The notes under the pieces: model-generated
Told to the model about the DNA's origin: nothing
Databases searched by the model: none
The model's input: the letters and a program-made list of their open reading frames with translations, nothing else
Assembly: GCA_002344205.1 (NCBI GenBank)
Contig: DDSZ01000005.1
Span: 1 to 64,000, forward strand
DNA length: 64,000 nucleotides
Source of the DNA: Opitutaceae bacterium UBA2377
Lineage (GTDB): Bacteria > Verrucomicrobiota > Verrucomicrobiia > Opitutales > Opitutaceae
Reading direction: 5' to 3'
Position numbers and translations under genes: made by a program
In this document: positions 1 to 7,112 of the stretch, piece by piece
Layout of the letters: each line of letters begins with the position of its first letter
Numbering within the stretch: position 1 is the first letter of the stretch

Positions 1-564
1 TATTACAACAAGCCAAGCCAGGAGGGATTGTTTCGCCATTTTGCCAGCATCGCCGAAGCCACGGACCGGAACATCGTCCTTTATTCCATCCCCGGCCGTT
101 GCGGCATCGAGATCAGCGTCGGCGTGGTCGAACGGTTGCGCCAGCGCTACCCACATGTGCGGCACATCAAGGAAGCCGGCGGCAACGTGGAGCGCGTGGA
201 CCAGTTGAAGCAGGCCTTGGGCGCGGATCTGACCGTGCTCAGCGGCGACGATTCACTCACCCTGCCCTTTATGGCCGTGGGCGCCGAGGGCGTGATCAGC
301 GTGGCTTCCAACCTGCTGGTCAAGGAAGTCGGACGCATGGTGCAGGCGGCTCTCGCCAACGATTTCGCCAAGGCCGGGCGCATGCACCGCCGGCTCTACC
401 CGATTTCAAAGGCGCTCTTCATCGAGCCCAACCCCGTGCCGATCAAGGCCACGCTCGCGCGCGCCGGCATCATCGGCTCAGACGCGGTGCGCGCACCGTT
501 GTGCGGCATGACCGCGACGAACCGCGAGACGGTCTTCAAAGCATTGCACGAACTCGGCTACTGA
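1..564 (+). CDS. dapA: 4-hydroxy-tetrahydrodipicolinate synthase, 3' part
   Basis: Condenses pyruvate with aspartate semialdehyde in lysine and diaminopimelate synthesis, in the cytoplasm. The frame is open from the first base of the window (YYNKPSQEG), so the N-terminal third lies outside. The Schiff-base lysine is in the HIKEAGG motif, codon 169-171, after the typical LYSIPGRCG segment; LSGDDSLTLPFMAVGAEGVIS follows as usual for the barrel. Only 5 bases separate its stop from dapB, the next enzyme of the pathway, so the two are almost certainly one operon. The family assignment is firm; the true start cannot be seen. Confidence 0.95.
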   Translation, partial: YYNKPSQEGLFRHFASIAEATDRNIVLYSIPGRCGIEISVGVVERLRQRYPHVRHIKEAGGNVERVDQLKQALGADLTVLSGDDSLTLPFMAVGAEGVISVASNLLVKEVGRMVQAALANDFAKAGRMHRRLYPISKALFIEPNPVPIKATLARAGIIGSDAVRAPLCGMTATNRETVFKALHELGY

Positions 565-569
565 ACATC

Positions 570-1304
570 ATGCCTCCCAGCATCACACTCGTCGGCGGCC
601 GGGGCCGCATGGGGCAAACCCTCGCCGCCTGCGCCGCCGAATTCGGCATGGAGGTGGCCGCATCCCTCGACGTCGGAGACGATCTCGCCGCCGGCCTGAA
701 GCAGGGCGATGTCATCATCGATTTCAGCTTTCATACGACCACGGCCACAGTCCTGCAGCAGGCCGTCGCCCTCGGCAAACCGTTGGTCATCGGCACCACC
801 GGCCACGCACCCGAGGAAAAGCAGCGGCTCCGCGATCTCGCAGCCCGCATTCCCTGCGTCTGGGCAGGCAACTATTCCGTCGGCGTCAACCTGCTGTTCT
901 GGCTGACCCAGAAGGCCACGCAGGTGCTGAGCACCGATTACGACGTCGAAGTCGTCGAGATGCATCATCGCTTCAAAAAGGACGCGCCCAGCGGGACAGC
1001 CGCGCGGCTGCTCGAAATCATCCTCGAAGAGCGGAAACTGGGCACCGGCGCCCTCCGCCACGGCCGTGAAGGCATAACCGGCGAACGCACCTCCACTGAG
1101 GTCGGCATGCACGCCCTGCGCGGCGGCGATGTCGTGGGTGACCACACTGTCATGTATGCCGCCGCCGGCGAACGCCTGGAACTCACGCACAAGGCCAGCG
1201 ACCGCGGGATCTTCGCCCGCGGCGCTCTCCGCGCCGCCCAATGGGTCACCGGCCGGCCGGCGGGCTTGTATGACATGCAGGATGTCTTGGGCCTGAAGGG
1301 CTGA
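570..1304 (+). CDS. dapB: 4-hydroxy-tetrahydrodipicolinate reductase
   Basis: Reduces the dapA product with NAD(P)H to tetrahydrodipicolinate. The 244-residue length is a little under the usual 250-270. The N-terminal nucleotide-binding loop reads VGGRGRMGQ, VIGTTGHAPEE carries the conserved GTTG turn, and EMHHRFKKDAPSGTA is the family's substrate-binding signature with the catalytic His and Lys. I chose the ATG at 570 because it gives the expected beta-strand directly before the glycine loop; a longer open frame upstream is antisense-like dapA sequence. It is followed after 8 bases by ruvA, probably co-transcribed. Confidence 0.95.
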   Translation: MPPSITLVGGRGRMGQTLAACAAEFGMEVAASLDVGDDLAAGLKQGDVIIDFSFHTTTATVLQQAVALGKPLVIGTTGHAPEEKQRLRDLAARIPCVWAGNYSVGVNLLFWLTQKATQVLSTDYDVEVVEMHHRFKKDAPSGTAARLLEIILEERKLGTGALRHGREGITGERTSTEVGMHALRGGDVVGDHTVMYAAAGERLELTHKASDRGIFARGALRAAQWVTGRPAGLYDMQDVLGLKG

Positions 1305-1312
1305 GCCCGCCC

Positions 1313-1918
1313 ATGATCACTTCCATCCAAGGCACGCTCGCCGACGCCACCCCGCTCCGGGCCGTTGTCGAGCTCAATGGCTTCGGCTACGAGGTCCACA
1401 TCCCGGTGACAACGGCCGAGAAGTTGCCCGCCCCCGGTGCCAACGTGAAGCTGCACACGCACGTTATCTACCGGGAGGATGCCCAGACCCTTTACGGCTT
1501 TGCGACGCCGGAAGAGCGGGATTTTTTCCGCCTCATGATCGAGCACGTCACCGGCATCGGCCCGAAGAGTGCGCTGACCATCATGAGCAAGCTGTCGCTG
1601 CCGGTGCTTGAAAACTCCATCCGAGCCGGCGACGTCGGACTCCTCGCCAAATCCCCGGGCATCGGTAAGAAGACCGCCGAGCGCCTCGTCGTTGAGCTGA
1701 AGGGAAAGCTGGGGGGCAACGGGACGGCCCCGGCGGCCGCAGCATCCGGGGGCGCGCCCGCGGAATCGGCCGATGGCAGCCGGCATCGCGACGCCGTGCT
1801 GGCGCTAACGGCACTGGGTTACAAAGGGGCCGATGCCGACACGGCGGTGCGCCGCGCGGCACTCGCCCTTGGCGCCCAGGCCTCGACCGAGGCCCTGATC
1901 AAAAAAGCGCTGAACTGA
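1313..1918 (+). CDS. ruvA: Holliday junction branch migration protein RuvA
   Basis: RuvA tetramers bind four-way junctions and load the RuvB motor in recombination repair. The protein has 201 residues, the usual length. Domain I is an OB fold (residues 1-62, ending in YREDAQTLYGF). Domain II holds two helix-hairpin-helix motifs, HVTGIGPKSAL and SPGIGKKTAERLVVELK. An Ala/Gly-rich linker leads to the small RuvB-binding domain III (DAVLALTALGYKGADA). It is the last gene of the dapA-dapB-ruvA run. Neither ruvB nor ruvC is next to it. Its 3' end carries the terminator of the convergent sigma/anti-sigma operon. Confidence 0.96.
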   Translation: MITSIQGTLADATPLRAVVELNGFGYEVHIPVTTAEKLPAPGANVKLHTHVIYREDAQTLYGFATPEERDFFRLMIEHVTGIGPKSALTIMSKLSLPVLENSIRAGDVGLLAKSPGIGKKTAERLVVELKGKLGGNGTAPAAAASGGAPAESADGSRHRDAVLALTALGYKGADADTAVRRAALALGAQASTEALIKKALN

Positions 1919-1928
1919 CTTCAGCGCT
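1900..1928 (-). terminator. Intrinsic terminator of the sigma/anti-sigma operon, inside the ruvA 3' end
   Basis: A 9-bp inverted repeat (1906-1914 with 1920-1928) has a 5-base loop. Read on the minus strand it is followed by six T (complement of 1901-1906), the layout of a factor-independent terminator. The ruvA stop codon lies in the loop and the anti-sigma stop codon in the stem, so both convergent genes end inside one hairpin. On the plus strand no T run follows, so ruvA itself may not terminate here. Confidence 0.75.
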
Positions 1929-2589
1929 GAAACTGAAAGGCCGTCATCTCCGCCGTGCCGTAATATGGCCGTTGGCTGCGGAAGGTGCGGGTATCGGGAG
2001 TCAGCGTCGGGCCGGACTCGAAAATCAGCGGCTCGGCCTGCAGCGGGATAAGCTGCAGCTGGTTCATCCAATCGAACCGCTCCCGACCGGCGGCAAACAT
2101 GGCCTCCGGCACGGAATCTTCGCCCAACTGGGCCAAAGCACGCGTGCTGAAAACCGTGTGCAGCTCGGCGGTGCGCGGGGCCAGCGCCGGCATAACCGGC
2201 TGCTGCGGCGGTGCCACGGCAACCGCCTCGTCCGGAGCGGCCGCAGCTACGGCGGCATAACTCTCGGCCGGGGAGGATTCTCCGCCTCCCGGCAAATTGA
2301 CCAATACCACGGCGACACAGGCCGCGGCGGCCATGAGACCGGTGGCATAAAACACCGCGGCGGTGCGGCGCGGGCGGGCCGCCGGCCTGACCGGACGCCG
2401 GGCCGGTGCATTTTCCTGAAAATGGGAGGCAACCTGCGAGCAGGCCTTGTGCATGCGACAGTATTGGCGATAGACCGCGCGGCGGGCGGGGTTGCGCTGA
2501 ATCTCAGCCTCCAGCAACGCGGTCTCTTCCGGCGTGATCTGATGGTCCAGATACAGATTGAGCAGCTCGGTGAATTTGGTGTCTTTCAT
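1921..2589 (-). CDS. Probable membrane anti-sigma factor
   Basis: 222 residues. The N-terminal 60 residues (MKDTKFTELLNLYLDHQITP...) look like the short helical cytoplasmic domain of anti-sigma factors. It contains a CRMHKAC cluster near residue 45, but not the standard HxxxCxxC zinc motif. One hydrophobic segment (about 76-97) is followed by an Ala/Pro-rich periplasmic part without a recognisable domain. Its ATG overlaps the stop of the ECF sigma gene (ATGA), so the pair is translationally coupled; this context is the main basis for the function. The expected role is to hold the sigma factor at the inner membrane until an envelope signal releases it. Confidence 0.7.
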   Translation of the reverse strand: MKDTKFTELLNLYLDHQITPEETALLEAEIQRNPARRAVYRQYCRMHKACSQVASHFQENAPARRPVRPAARPRRTAAVFYATGLMAAAACVAVVLVNLPGGGESSPAESYAAVAAAAPDEAVAVAPPQQPVMPALAPRTAELHTVFSTRALAQLGEDSVPEAMFAAGRERFDWMNQLQLIPLQAEPLIFESGPTLTPDTRTFRSQRPYYGTAEMTAFQFQR

Positions 2590-3188
2590 TTAAAATCGTC
2601 TCCCAATTTGGCCCGCAGGCTTTCCCGCGCCCGGGCGATGCGGCTTTTCACCGTGCCAACGGACAAGTTCAGAATGGTCGCGATCTCCTCGTAGGAGAGG
2701 TTCTTGATGTTGCGCAGCGTGAGGATTTCGCGGTGCTTGGCGCTGAGCTTGGCCATGCCCTCGGCGATCTTGTCCACAAATTCCTGCGTGACGGTGATGT
2801 CGTCCGGAGTTTCCAGTTCCGCCGGGATAATTTCGGCCAAGGTGGTCTCGTTGTCCGAGCCGACCGGCTGGTCAAAGGAGATGGTCTGGTCGCGCTTGCG
2901 CCGCCACCAATACCAGTAGCGGTTGCGGGCGAGATTCGTCGCGATCTGGTAAAGCCAGGTCGAGAAAGCGGACTCACCCCGGAAATTCGCCAAGCCTCGG
3001 TGTGCCCGGATAAACGCATCCTGGGTAACCTCTTCCGCATCTTGGGTGTTGCGCAGCAATTGGTTTACCATGGAGTAGATGCGGTCCCAGTAGCGGCTCA
3101 CCATTTCGTCAAAGGCCGCTTGATCGCCATTTTTGAAGCGATCCACGAGCATGCGGTCGAGGGCAACTTCTTGAGCTTTGGAGGACAT
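2586..3188 (-). CDS. ECF RNA polymerase sigma factor, RpoE/SigW type
   Basis: A group 4 (extracytoplasmic function) sigma-70 factor of 200 residues. Region 2 runs from FDEMVSRYWDRIYSMV to FSTWLYQIATNLARNRYWYWWRR. Region 4 is LSAKHREILTLRNIKNLSYEEIA followed by the LSVGTVKSRIARARESL helix-turn-helix. I chose the ATG at 3188 because GAGG lies 8 bases upstream; a TTG at 3233 would add 15 residues without a ribosome site. The downstream gene overlaps by 4 bases and looks like its anti-sigma factor, so regulated proteolysis or a conformational switch probably controls it. Target genes are not visible here. Confidence 0.9.
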   Translation of the reverse strand: MSSKAQEVALDRMLVDRFKNGDQAAFDEMVSRYWDRIYSMVNQLLRNTQDAEEVTQDAFIRAHRGLANFRGESAFSTWLYQIATNLARNRYWYWWRRKRDQTISFDQPVGSDNETTLAEIIPAELETPDDITVTQEFVDKIAEGMAKLSAKHREILTLRNIKNLSYEEIATILNLSVGTVKSRIARARESLRAKLGDDFK

Positions 3189-3359
3189 ACGTTCTGCCTC
3201 GCTCTGATTGGTGTATTTTTGAATTGTTCCCAAGATTTTGCCGGTTTGCCGGATAGTGGCACCGCCGTGAACGCGGTCAACGAATCCCCGGCTTTACGTT
3301 GGAGAAATTACTTGCCAATCTCGGCTTACAAATCTTCCTCACGCTTTTTCCAGTCAGTA

Positions 3360-3434
3360 GGGTTGGTAGCTCAATGGTAGAGCAGCGTCCTTTTAAGTCG
3401 TTGGTTCCGGGTTCGAATCCCGGCCAACCCACCA
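3360..3434 (+). tRNA. tRNA-Lys(UUU), CCA end encoded
   Basis: Cloverleaf read by eye: acceptor 3360-3366 pairs with 3424-3430, D stem GCTC/GAGC, anticodon TTT at 3392-3394 in loop CTTTTAA, T stem CCGGG/CCCGG with loop TTCGAAT, discriminator A and encoded CCA (3432-3434). The anticodon stem (3385-3389 with 3397-3401) has a T-T opposition at positions 30/40 and a terminal G-T pair, where many tRNA-Lys genes have a full stem. It sits alone between the sigma factor gene and the response regulator. Confidence 0.95.
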
Positions 3435-3456
3435 ATTTACAATCAATTCCGTCAGC

Positions 3457-4104
3457 ATGAAACGGCTCGTCATCATCGAAGACCAAACCGCCATCAGAGA
3501 GATGTTGGTCGAGATCCTCCGGCTGGACGCGAACTATCAGCTCGTCGGCGAGAGCGGTGACGGCCAGGAAGCCCTCGCCCTCTGCCTCGATATCAAGCCC
3601 GACGTGATCGTCCTCGATGCCAAGCTTCCCGGGCTTAACGGCGTGGACATCCTCCGCCGGCTGGTCAAAAAGCATCCCACTGTGCGTGTGCTGGTCTTTT
3701 CCGGCCACGAAAACCCCGTGCTGGTCCGGGAAATGCTGGAAGCCGGTGCCCATGGTTTCGTGGAAAAAACCGCCGGTCTGTTCGAATTCAAAAAGGGCCT
3801 GGAGACCGTCGCCAACGGTGGCACCTATTTCGGGCCCGCGGTGGCCTCCCTCCTCCGCAATGTCGTGGCCAATCCCGCCGCCAGCAGCGCGGCGGATTTT
3901 TTGACCGATCGGGAACGCGAAATCCTCCAGCTGGTCGCAGAAAGCCACAGCACCAAGGAAATCGCCGCCAAACTGGGCATCAGCATCAAGACCGTGGACA
4001 ACCACCGCACCAACCTCATGCGCAAGCTCAACCTCCACGATGTGGCGAGCCTGACCCGCTATGCGCTGGAGATCGGGCTGATCGAGCCGAAGAAAACCCT
4101 TTAG
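3457..4104 (+). CDS. NarL/FixJ-type response regulator
   Basis: A two-component output protein of 215 residues. The receiver domain (1-120) starts KRLVIIEDQTAIREML with the acidic pocket, has the phospho-acceptor Asp in VIVLDAKLPGLNG (about residue 53), and VLVFSGHE and HGFVEKTAG at the switch Ser and Lys positions. The C-terminal LuxR-type helix-turn-helix is LTDREREILQLVAESHSTKEIAAKLG plus SIKTVDNHRTNLMRKLNLH. No histidine kinase is next to it, so its input is unknown. It starts 22 bases after tRNA-Lys and precedes pal by about 60 bases. Confidence 0.93.
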   Translation: MKRLVIIEDQTAIREMLVEILRLDANYQLVGESGDGQEALALCLDIKPDVIVLDAKLPGLNGVDILRRLVKKHPTVRVLVFSGHENPVLVREMLEAGAHGFVEKTAGLFEFKKGLETVANGGTYFGPAVASLLRNVVANPAASSAADFLTDREREILQLVAESHSTKEIAAKLGISIKTVDNHRTNLMRKLNLHDVASLTRYALEIGLIEPKKTL

Positions 4105-4167
4105 TAATTCCTTGCCGTGCCCGGCAACCTGAACCAATACGAATCAGCGTCACCTTCGCCTTTCTCC

Positions 4168-4722
4168 ATGAATCACGTTTCCCGGAAATTCCTGTTCCTT
4201 ATCGTTACCGCCGCCGTGTTGCTCACCGGCTGCACCAAAAAGCCCCAAAGGCCCGACCCCAGCTCGACCCTCCTCGGCCCGCAAACCGGCGGCAATCTGA
4301 TGCCGCAGGACATCGGCACGATGACCGAATTCGGTTCCGGCCTGCAGTTGCGTGGCGACGGTGTGATCGATGACGGCTTCACCATCCGCGGTCTGCTCCA
4401 GCCCGTCTATTTCGATTTCGACAAGTCCGACATCAAGGCCAGCGAGCGCTCCAAGCTCGACGCCGCAGCCCAGTATCTGCGCGAGAATCCGCAGCACCGC
4501 ATCCTCCTCGAAGGCCATTGCGACTGGCGCGGCACGGCGGAATACAATCTTGGCCTCGGCGACCGTCGCGCCAACGCCGCCAAACAGTATCTCATCACGC
4601 TCGGCGTGGCCACCGGCAAGATCGAGACCCTCTCGAAGGGCAGTCTCGAAGCCGTGAAAAACGCCGACGACACCCAAGCCGGCAAAGACCGCCGGGCCGA
4701 AGTTGTCGTCCTCAAGCAGTAA
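4168..4722 (+). CDS. pal: Peptidoglycan-associated lipoprotein, OmpA-like C-terminal domain
   Basis: A 184-residue outer-membrane lipoprotein that ties the outer membrane to peptidoglycan. The signal peptide MNHVSRKFLFLIVTAAVLL ends in the lipobox LTGC (Cys about residue 21). After an extended linker, the OmpA-like domain starts VYFDFDKSDI and contains ILLEGHCDWRG and LGLGDRRANAAKQYL, the peptidoglycan-binding Asp/Arg positions. I preferred the ATG at 4168 because it places the signal peptide at the N terminus; an upstream GTG at 4117 would bury it. The other tol-pal genes (tolA, tolB, tolQ, tolR) are not next to it. Confidence 0.88.
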   Translation: MNHVSRKFLFLIVTAAVLLTGCTKKPQRPDPSSTLLGPQTGGNLMPQDIGTMTEFGSGLQLRGDGVIDDGFTIRGLLQPVYFDFDKSDIKASERSKLDAAAQYLRENPQHRILLEGHCDWRGTAEYNLGLGDRRANAAKQYLITLGVATGKIETLSKGSLEAVKNADDTQAGKDRRAEVVVLKQ

Positions 4723-4741
4723 ACTGCTGCCGTATTTCAGC

Positions 4742-4777
4742 AAAAAAGCCCCGGAGATGCTCTCCGGGGCTTTTTTG
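4742..4777. terminator. Bidirectional intrinsic terminator between pal and the M20 peptidase gene
   Basis: A 10-bp GC-rich perfect stem (4748-4757 with 4761-4770) has a 3-base loop, with six A before it and six T after it. It works equally well on both strands and lies 20 bases from the pal stop and 18 bases from the convergent peptidase stop. Confidence 0.95.
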
Positions 4778-4794
4778 CGTCCGCTTGAGCCGCC

Positions 4795-6168
4795 TTAACC
4801 ACGGGCCACGCGGTGCAGGATCCGCTGCACGGTCTCGATGCCTTTGTGCATCACCGCTAGGTCGAAGCTCTCATCCGGCGCATGCAGGTTGTCCTGCGGC
4901 AGAAACAGCCCGAGCATGATGGCGTCGAGGTTCAGCTCCTTCTTCAAGTCGGCAATCAGCCCCACGCTGCCGCCTTCGCGCAGGTAGAGCGGCTCGCGGC
5001 CCCAGATTTCCGTCGCGGCCTGATGCGTGGCGCGGAAGGCCCGCGCCAGCACCGGAGACTGATCCGGCGGCGTGTTGCTGCGGTCCGGCGGCACGACCAC
5101 GTAGGGCATGGCGTCGTGCTGGTCGGTGATCTTCAGTTTCAAACCTTTGGGCGCTCGTTCCCGGATGGCCTTGAAAATCACTTCCTTCATTCGCTCCGGT
5201 GTCTGGTTCGGAACCAGCCGGCAACTGATCTTCACGCGGGCCTTGCTGGGGATGACCGTCTTGGTGCCCTCCCCTTGGTAGCCGCCGCCAAAGCCGTTGA
5301 ATTCCAGCGTCGGCAGAAACCGGATCGCCTCAAAGGGCGTGTAGCCCGGCGGCGTGTGAAAGCGCTCGATGCCCAGAAACTCCGCGTAGTCCTTTTCTTT
5401 CAGGCCGAGCTTCACGAGCTGCTCACGCTCCCACGGCTCCACTTCCTTCACGTCCGCATAAAATCCGGGGATATTGACGCGGCCGTCCGGCGTATGCAGC
5501 GAGGCGCAGAGTTCCGCCAATCCCTGGATGGGATTGAGGAGCACGCCGCCGTTCATGCCCGAGTGCAGATCCGTGCGCGCGTTGCTCAACTCAATTTCGA
5601 AACAGACCATCCCGCGCAGCCCGACGGTGATGACCATTTGATCCGGATTGGGAATGCCGGTGTCGGACAAAAACACAAAATCCGCGCCGGCGAGCCGGTC
5701 TTTGTGGTCGCGGAGAAAATCCTTGAAGTGCTTGCTGCCGATCTCCTCCTCGCCCTCGATCACAAAGGTGATCCGCAGCGGGATCTGCGGATCGCTCTCC
5801 AGCAACCGCCCCACGCCCGCGATGTGGGCCATCAAGGGCCCCTTGTTGTCGGCCGTGCCGCGGCCATAAAGCCGGCCGGCGCGCTCGACCGGTTCAAACG
5901 GAGGCGTCGTCCACAGCTCCAAAGGGTCCGGCGGCTGCACGTCGTAGTGCCCGTAGATAATCACATGCGGCCAGGACGGGTCACCGGTGCGCTTGGCCAC
6001 GATCACGGGATGCCCGGCGGTCGGCACATAGTCCACGGCAAACCCGATTTCCCGGAGCAGGCCGCCTGCAAGCTCGCGGGCGCCCTTCATGCCTTCGGCG
6101 AAGGCAGGATCGGCGGAAACACTGGGATGGCTGACGTATTCTTTGAGTTTGGCTACGGGGTCGAACAT
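4795..6168 (-). CDS. M20 family dipeptidase/carboxypeptidase
   Basis: A 457-residue zinc peptidase of the M20 family, CNDP/Dug1-like branch. Metal ligands and the catalytic site are visible: IIYGHYDVQPPDP (His and Asp), LYGRGTADNKGP (bridging Asp), FVIEGEEEIGS (catalytic Glu pair), FLSDTGIPN (Asp) and DNLHAPDESFD (C-terminal His). The middle insert, with NARTDLHSGMNGG, is the dimerisation lid typical of the family. The start at 6168 (MFDPVAKLKEY) fits other members; an upstream ATG adds 16 residues of low quality. It probably splits dipeptides in the cytoplasm; the substrate is not predictable. The gene follows the M48 protease gene on the same strand, about 100 bases apart. Confidence 0.9.
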   Translation of the reverse strand: MFDPVAKLKEYVSHPSVSADPAFAEGMKGARELAGGLLREIGFAVDYVPTAGHPVIVAKRTGDPSWPHVIIYGHYDVQPPDPLELWTTPPFEPVERAGRLYGRGTADNKGPLMAHIAGVGRLLESDPQIPLRITFVIEGEEEIGSKHFKDFLRDHKDRLAGADFVFLSDTGIPNPDQMVITVGLRGMVCFEIELSNARTDLHSGMNGGVLLNPIQGLAELCASLHTPDGRVNIPGFYADVKEVEPWEREQLVKLGLKEKDYAEFLGIERFHTPPGYTPFEAIRFLPTLEFNGFGGGYQGEGTKTVIPSKARVKISCRLVPNQTPERMKEVIFKAIRERAPKGLKLKITDQHDAMPYVVVPPDRSNTPPDQSPVLARAFRATHQAATEIWGREPLYLREGGSVGLIADLKKELNLDAIMLGLFLPQDNLHAPDESFDLAVMHKGIETVQRILHRVARG

Positions 6169-6267
6169 GTCCGCACCGTGGCAAGGATTCGGCCCCGCGG
6201 CCATCGGAAAAGGCAAGTATTAGCAGCCGCCCGTCGGCAGCGCAGCGGGCCTGTTTCCCTGCCCGGC

Positions 6268-7041
6268 TCAAGGCCGGCGGTTGGCCTCATAGATCGGCAC
6301 GACCTCGGGCATCCACTTTTGCAGGTCGGCGATGCGCCGGTCATGCGACGGATGCGTCGAAAGGAACGCCGGCATCCGTGCCCCCTTGCTGACCTCCGCC
6401 ATTTTTTGCCAAAAGGAGATCGCCGCGCGCGGATCATAGCCGGCCTTGGCCGCGTAACGGATGCCGATGTAATCGGCCTCGCTTTCATGCGCCCGGGAAA
6501 ACGCCAGCATGCCGCCTCCGGCCAGGAGCCCGTAGCTCGCCATGAGCAGTTCCTTGTTGTTGGAATTTTTGGTGCTGGCATCGAGCACCACGCCGCCCGC
6601 CGCGGCCAAAATTCCCTGCGACATCCGCTCCGCGCCATGGCGCGCCGTCACGTGGGCAATTTCGTGACCGATCACCGCCGCCAGCTCGTCGTCCGACGAC
6701 ACCAGTTTGATCAATCCGGTATAAATGCCCACCTTCCCGCCGGGCAGCGCAAACGCATTGATGGTAGCGTCCTCGTCGAAAACGACAAACTCCCACGCCG
6801 CGCCCGGCAGTGCATCACCCACCGCGCCGGCGATGCGGTTGCCGATGCGCCGCACGCGCGCATTGGCCTCGGGATCATGCGATATCGGCCCCTTTGCCTT
6901 GAGTTCGGCAAAAGCCGCGGCGCCCTGCGCCACATCGTCCACCGGCAGCATGAAGGAGGTGCGACCCGTTTCCGGCACCGTATAGCATCCCGCAAGGAAC
7001 AGCGCGGCACCCAGCAAAATACCGGCAATGGCTTGTTTCAT
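6268..7041 (-). CDS. M48 family metalloprotease, lipoprotein
   Basis: A 257-residue periplasmic or outer-membrane zinc protease. The signal peptide MKQAIAGILLGAALFLAGC ends in a lipobox with Cys19. The zinc site is VIGHEIAHVTARHGAERM (HExxH), and the third ligand Glu is in AHESEADYIGIRYAAKAGYDP. This is the arrangement of the single-domain Oma1/LoiP-like group, without the TPR tail of BepA. Such proteins usually help quality control of outer-membrane proteins. It lies 71 bases downstream of purH on the same strand. Confidence 0.92.
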   Translation of the reverse strand: MKQAIAGILLGAALFLAGCYTVPETGRTSFMLPVDDVAQGAAAFAELKAKGPISHDPEANARVRRIGNRIAGAVGDALPGAAWEFVVFDEDATINAFALPGGKVGIYTGLIKLVSSDDELAAVIGHEIAHVTARHGAERMSQGILAAAGGVVLDASTKNSNNKELLMASYGLLAGGGMLAFSRAHESEADYIGIRYAAKAGYDPRAAISFWQKMAEVSKGARMPAFLSTHPSHDRRIADLQKWMPEVVPIYEANRRP

Positions 7042-7112
7042 GCACCCACCTTAGCGGCTTGCCGGCTGTCGCCAAGAACAAGCGCACGGCTGCCGGTTTC
7101 CATGGCGAGACC

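Noticed and set aside
3203..3230. GGAAC-N18-TCAGA on the minus strand, an RpoE-like autoregulatory promoter of the ECF sigma gene
   Set aside because: The transcript would start within about 8 bases of the ATG and exclude the GAGG ribosome site, and the spacer is long; not listed as a feature.
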